Assembly (NCBI GenBank): GCA_900547645.1
Contig: URHP01000032.1
Location: 1 to 15,296, forward strand
DNA length: 15,296 nucleotides
Source of the DNA: an uncultured Eubacteriales bacterium
GTDB lineage: Bacteria > Bacillota > Clostridia > Christensenellales > Borkfalkiaceae
Direction of reading: 5' to 3'
The stretch's first letter is position 1, and every line of letters starts with the position of its first letter. Position numbers and translations under genes: made by a program. Positions 14,953 through 15,296 of the stretch are shown here, piece by piece. Under the pieces are notes generated by a model. It was not told where the DNA came from and searched no databases. It saw nothing but the letters and a program-made list of their open reading frames with translations.

Positions 14953-15000
14953 GGTATTGCGACATGCATTGCGACGCGCTCACCGCAACGGGCGCGCCGC
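14949..15000 (+). CDS. Start of a probable membrane dipeptidase (peptidase M19), cut by a chimeric junction
   Basis: A start codon overlaps the spoVM-like stop as ATGA and reads MRYCDMHCDALTATG. The D-x-HCD-x-LT pattern is typical of the N-terminus of M19 (renal-type) dipeptidases, where the His and Asp bind zinc. An ATG at 14964 with GAGGT upstream is an alternative start. Only ~17 codons can be trusted. Beyond about 15000 the strand-opposite sequence encodes an unrelated CHAP domain, so the open frame running on is not the dipeptidase. Confidence 0.45.
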
Positions 15001-15002
15001 AG

Positions 15003-15272
15003 GTCACCGGGGCGCGGCTCATAGTTGCCGTCCTGCCACAGCCCTCTCTCCCGGAACCACCGGATGCCGGTGGAACAGTTTGCGAATCTGGGGATCGCGC
15101 CAGTGTCCAGATAGCCGCACTCGTTGGCACACCAGGAAACGAAGCAGGCACACCAGTCCACCCGGCTCTCGAAGCCGTACCAGGACCAATAAGGTTCCCC
15201 ACCCACATTCCCGATCTGGGAGAGGGCCACCGCCACGATCTTCTCGCTACCCGTGCCAATGCCGTACAGGAC
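15003..15272 (-). CDS. CHAP-domain cell-wall amidase fragment, truncated at both ends
   Basis: Read on the minus strand, ~90 codons give ALSQIGNVGG, then WCACFVSWCANECGY with the candidate catalytic Cys, and GLWQDGNYEPRPGD. This is the N-terminal half of a CHAP (NlpC/P60-like) peptidoglycan hydrolase; the expected following segment, with the catalytic His (a DHVGIV-like motif), is absent because homology stops at the Gly-Asp of PRPGD. Similar domains are common in cell-wall hydrolases of clostridial conjugative elements and phages, so the piece probably derives from a mobile element. It faces against the operon, lacks both ends and abuts adapter sequence, so it is most likely a chimeric assembly piece rather than a native neighbour. 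Confidence 0.7.
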
Positions 15273-15296
15273 CTGTCTCTTATACACATCTCCGAG
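15273..15296. other. Untrimmed Nextera transposon/adapter sequence
   Basis: CTGTCTCTTATACACATCT (15273-15291) is exactly the 19-bp Tn5 mosaic end used in Nextera libraries. CCGAG (15292-15296) is the start of the adjoining Illumina adapter. On the minus strand it yields the known artefact peptides MYKRQ and MCIRD. This is not genomic DNA. Confidence 0.98.

Noticed and set aside
14682-15287. A 201-codon minus-strand protein starting MYKRQ
   Set aside because: Its first residues come from the Nextera adapter, its middle from a CHAP fragment and its end from the antisense of thiN, so it is not a real gene.

Overview
The window looks like the end of a metagenome-assembled contig from a GC-rich, spore-forming-lineage Bacillota, most likely an uncultured gut clostridium. 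The evidence is a housekeeping block in the Bacillus/Clostridium yloC-gmk-rpoZ-priA-def-fmt-rsmB-rlmN-rpe-thiN-spoVM order, AGGAGG-type ribosome binding sites, and a tiny SpoVM-like ORF. The sequence ends in an untrimmed Nextera transposon end, so the library was Illumina tagmentation. A finer lineage cannot be read from the sequence.

Region 1 (1-5492) encodes large secreted glycan-acting proteins. The 3' end of one gene, a lectin-like beta-sandwich module, is coupled by ATGA to a huge lipoprotein. Read through a 9-G run, that lipoprotein carries a sialate-O-acetylesterase-type SGNH domain, two lectin-like modules, a second SGNH esterase domain, a helical spacer and two MucBP-like plus beta-sandwich pairs. 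As printed, the G run breaks it into two ORFs (746-3112 and 2907-5492). This could be an assembly error, a pseudogene or a phase-variable contingency tract. A strong intrinsic terminator (5513-5550) closes the region and a second hairpin terminator lies 70 bp further on.

Region 2 (5701-13319) is a core operon. A near-consensus sigma-A promoter drives yicC, gmk and rpoZ; then come a weak terminator, priA, def, fmt, rsmB and rlmN. It covers RNA decay, GMP synthesis, RNA polymerase assembly, replication restart, start-Met formylation and deformylation, and rRNA methylation. Compared with Bacillus subtilis, remA, coaBC, prpC, prkC and rsgA are absent from their usual positions.

Region 3 (13320-13619) is a non-coding stretch of two diverged palindrome-rich units of about 120 bp. 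It ends in a near-copy of the last codons of rlmN. It occupies the place where prpC-prkC-rsgA would be expected.

Region 4 (13620-about 15000) is rpe, thiN, a 24-codon spoVM-like gene with a TTG start, and the first codons of a probable M19 dipeptidase, all overlapping by 4 bases. The last ~300 bases are not trustworthy: an unrelated antisense CHAP-amidase fragment of the kind carried by conjugative elements, followed by 24 bases of sequencing adapter, appears to be joined chimerically.
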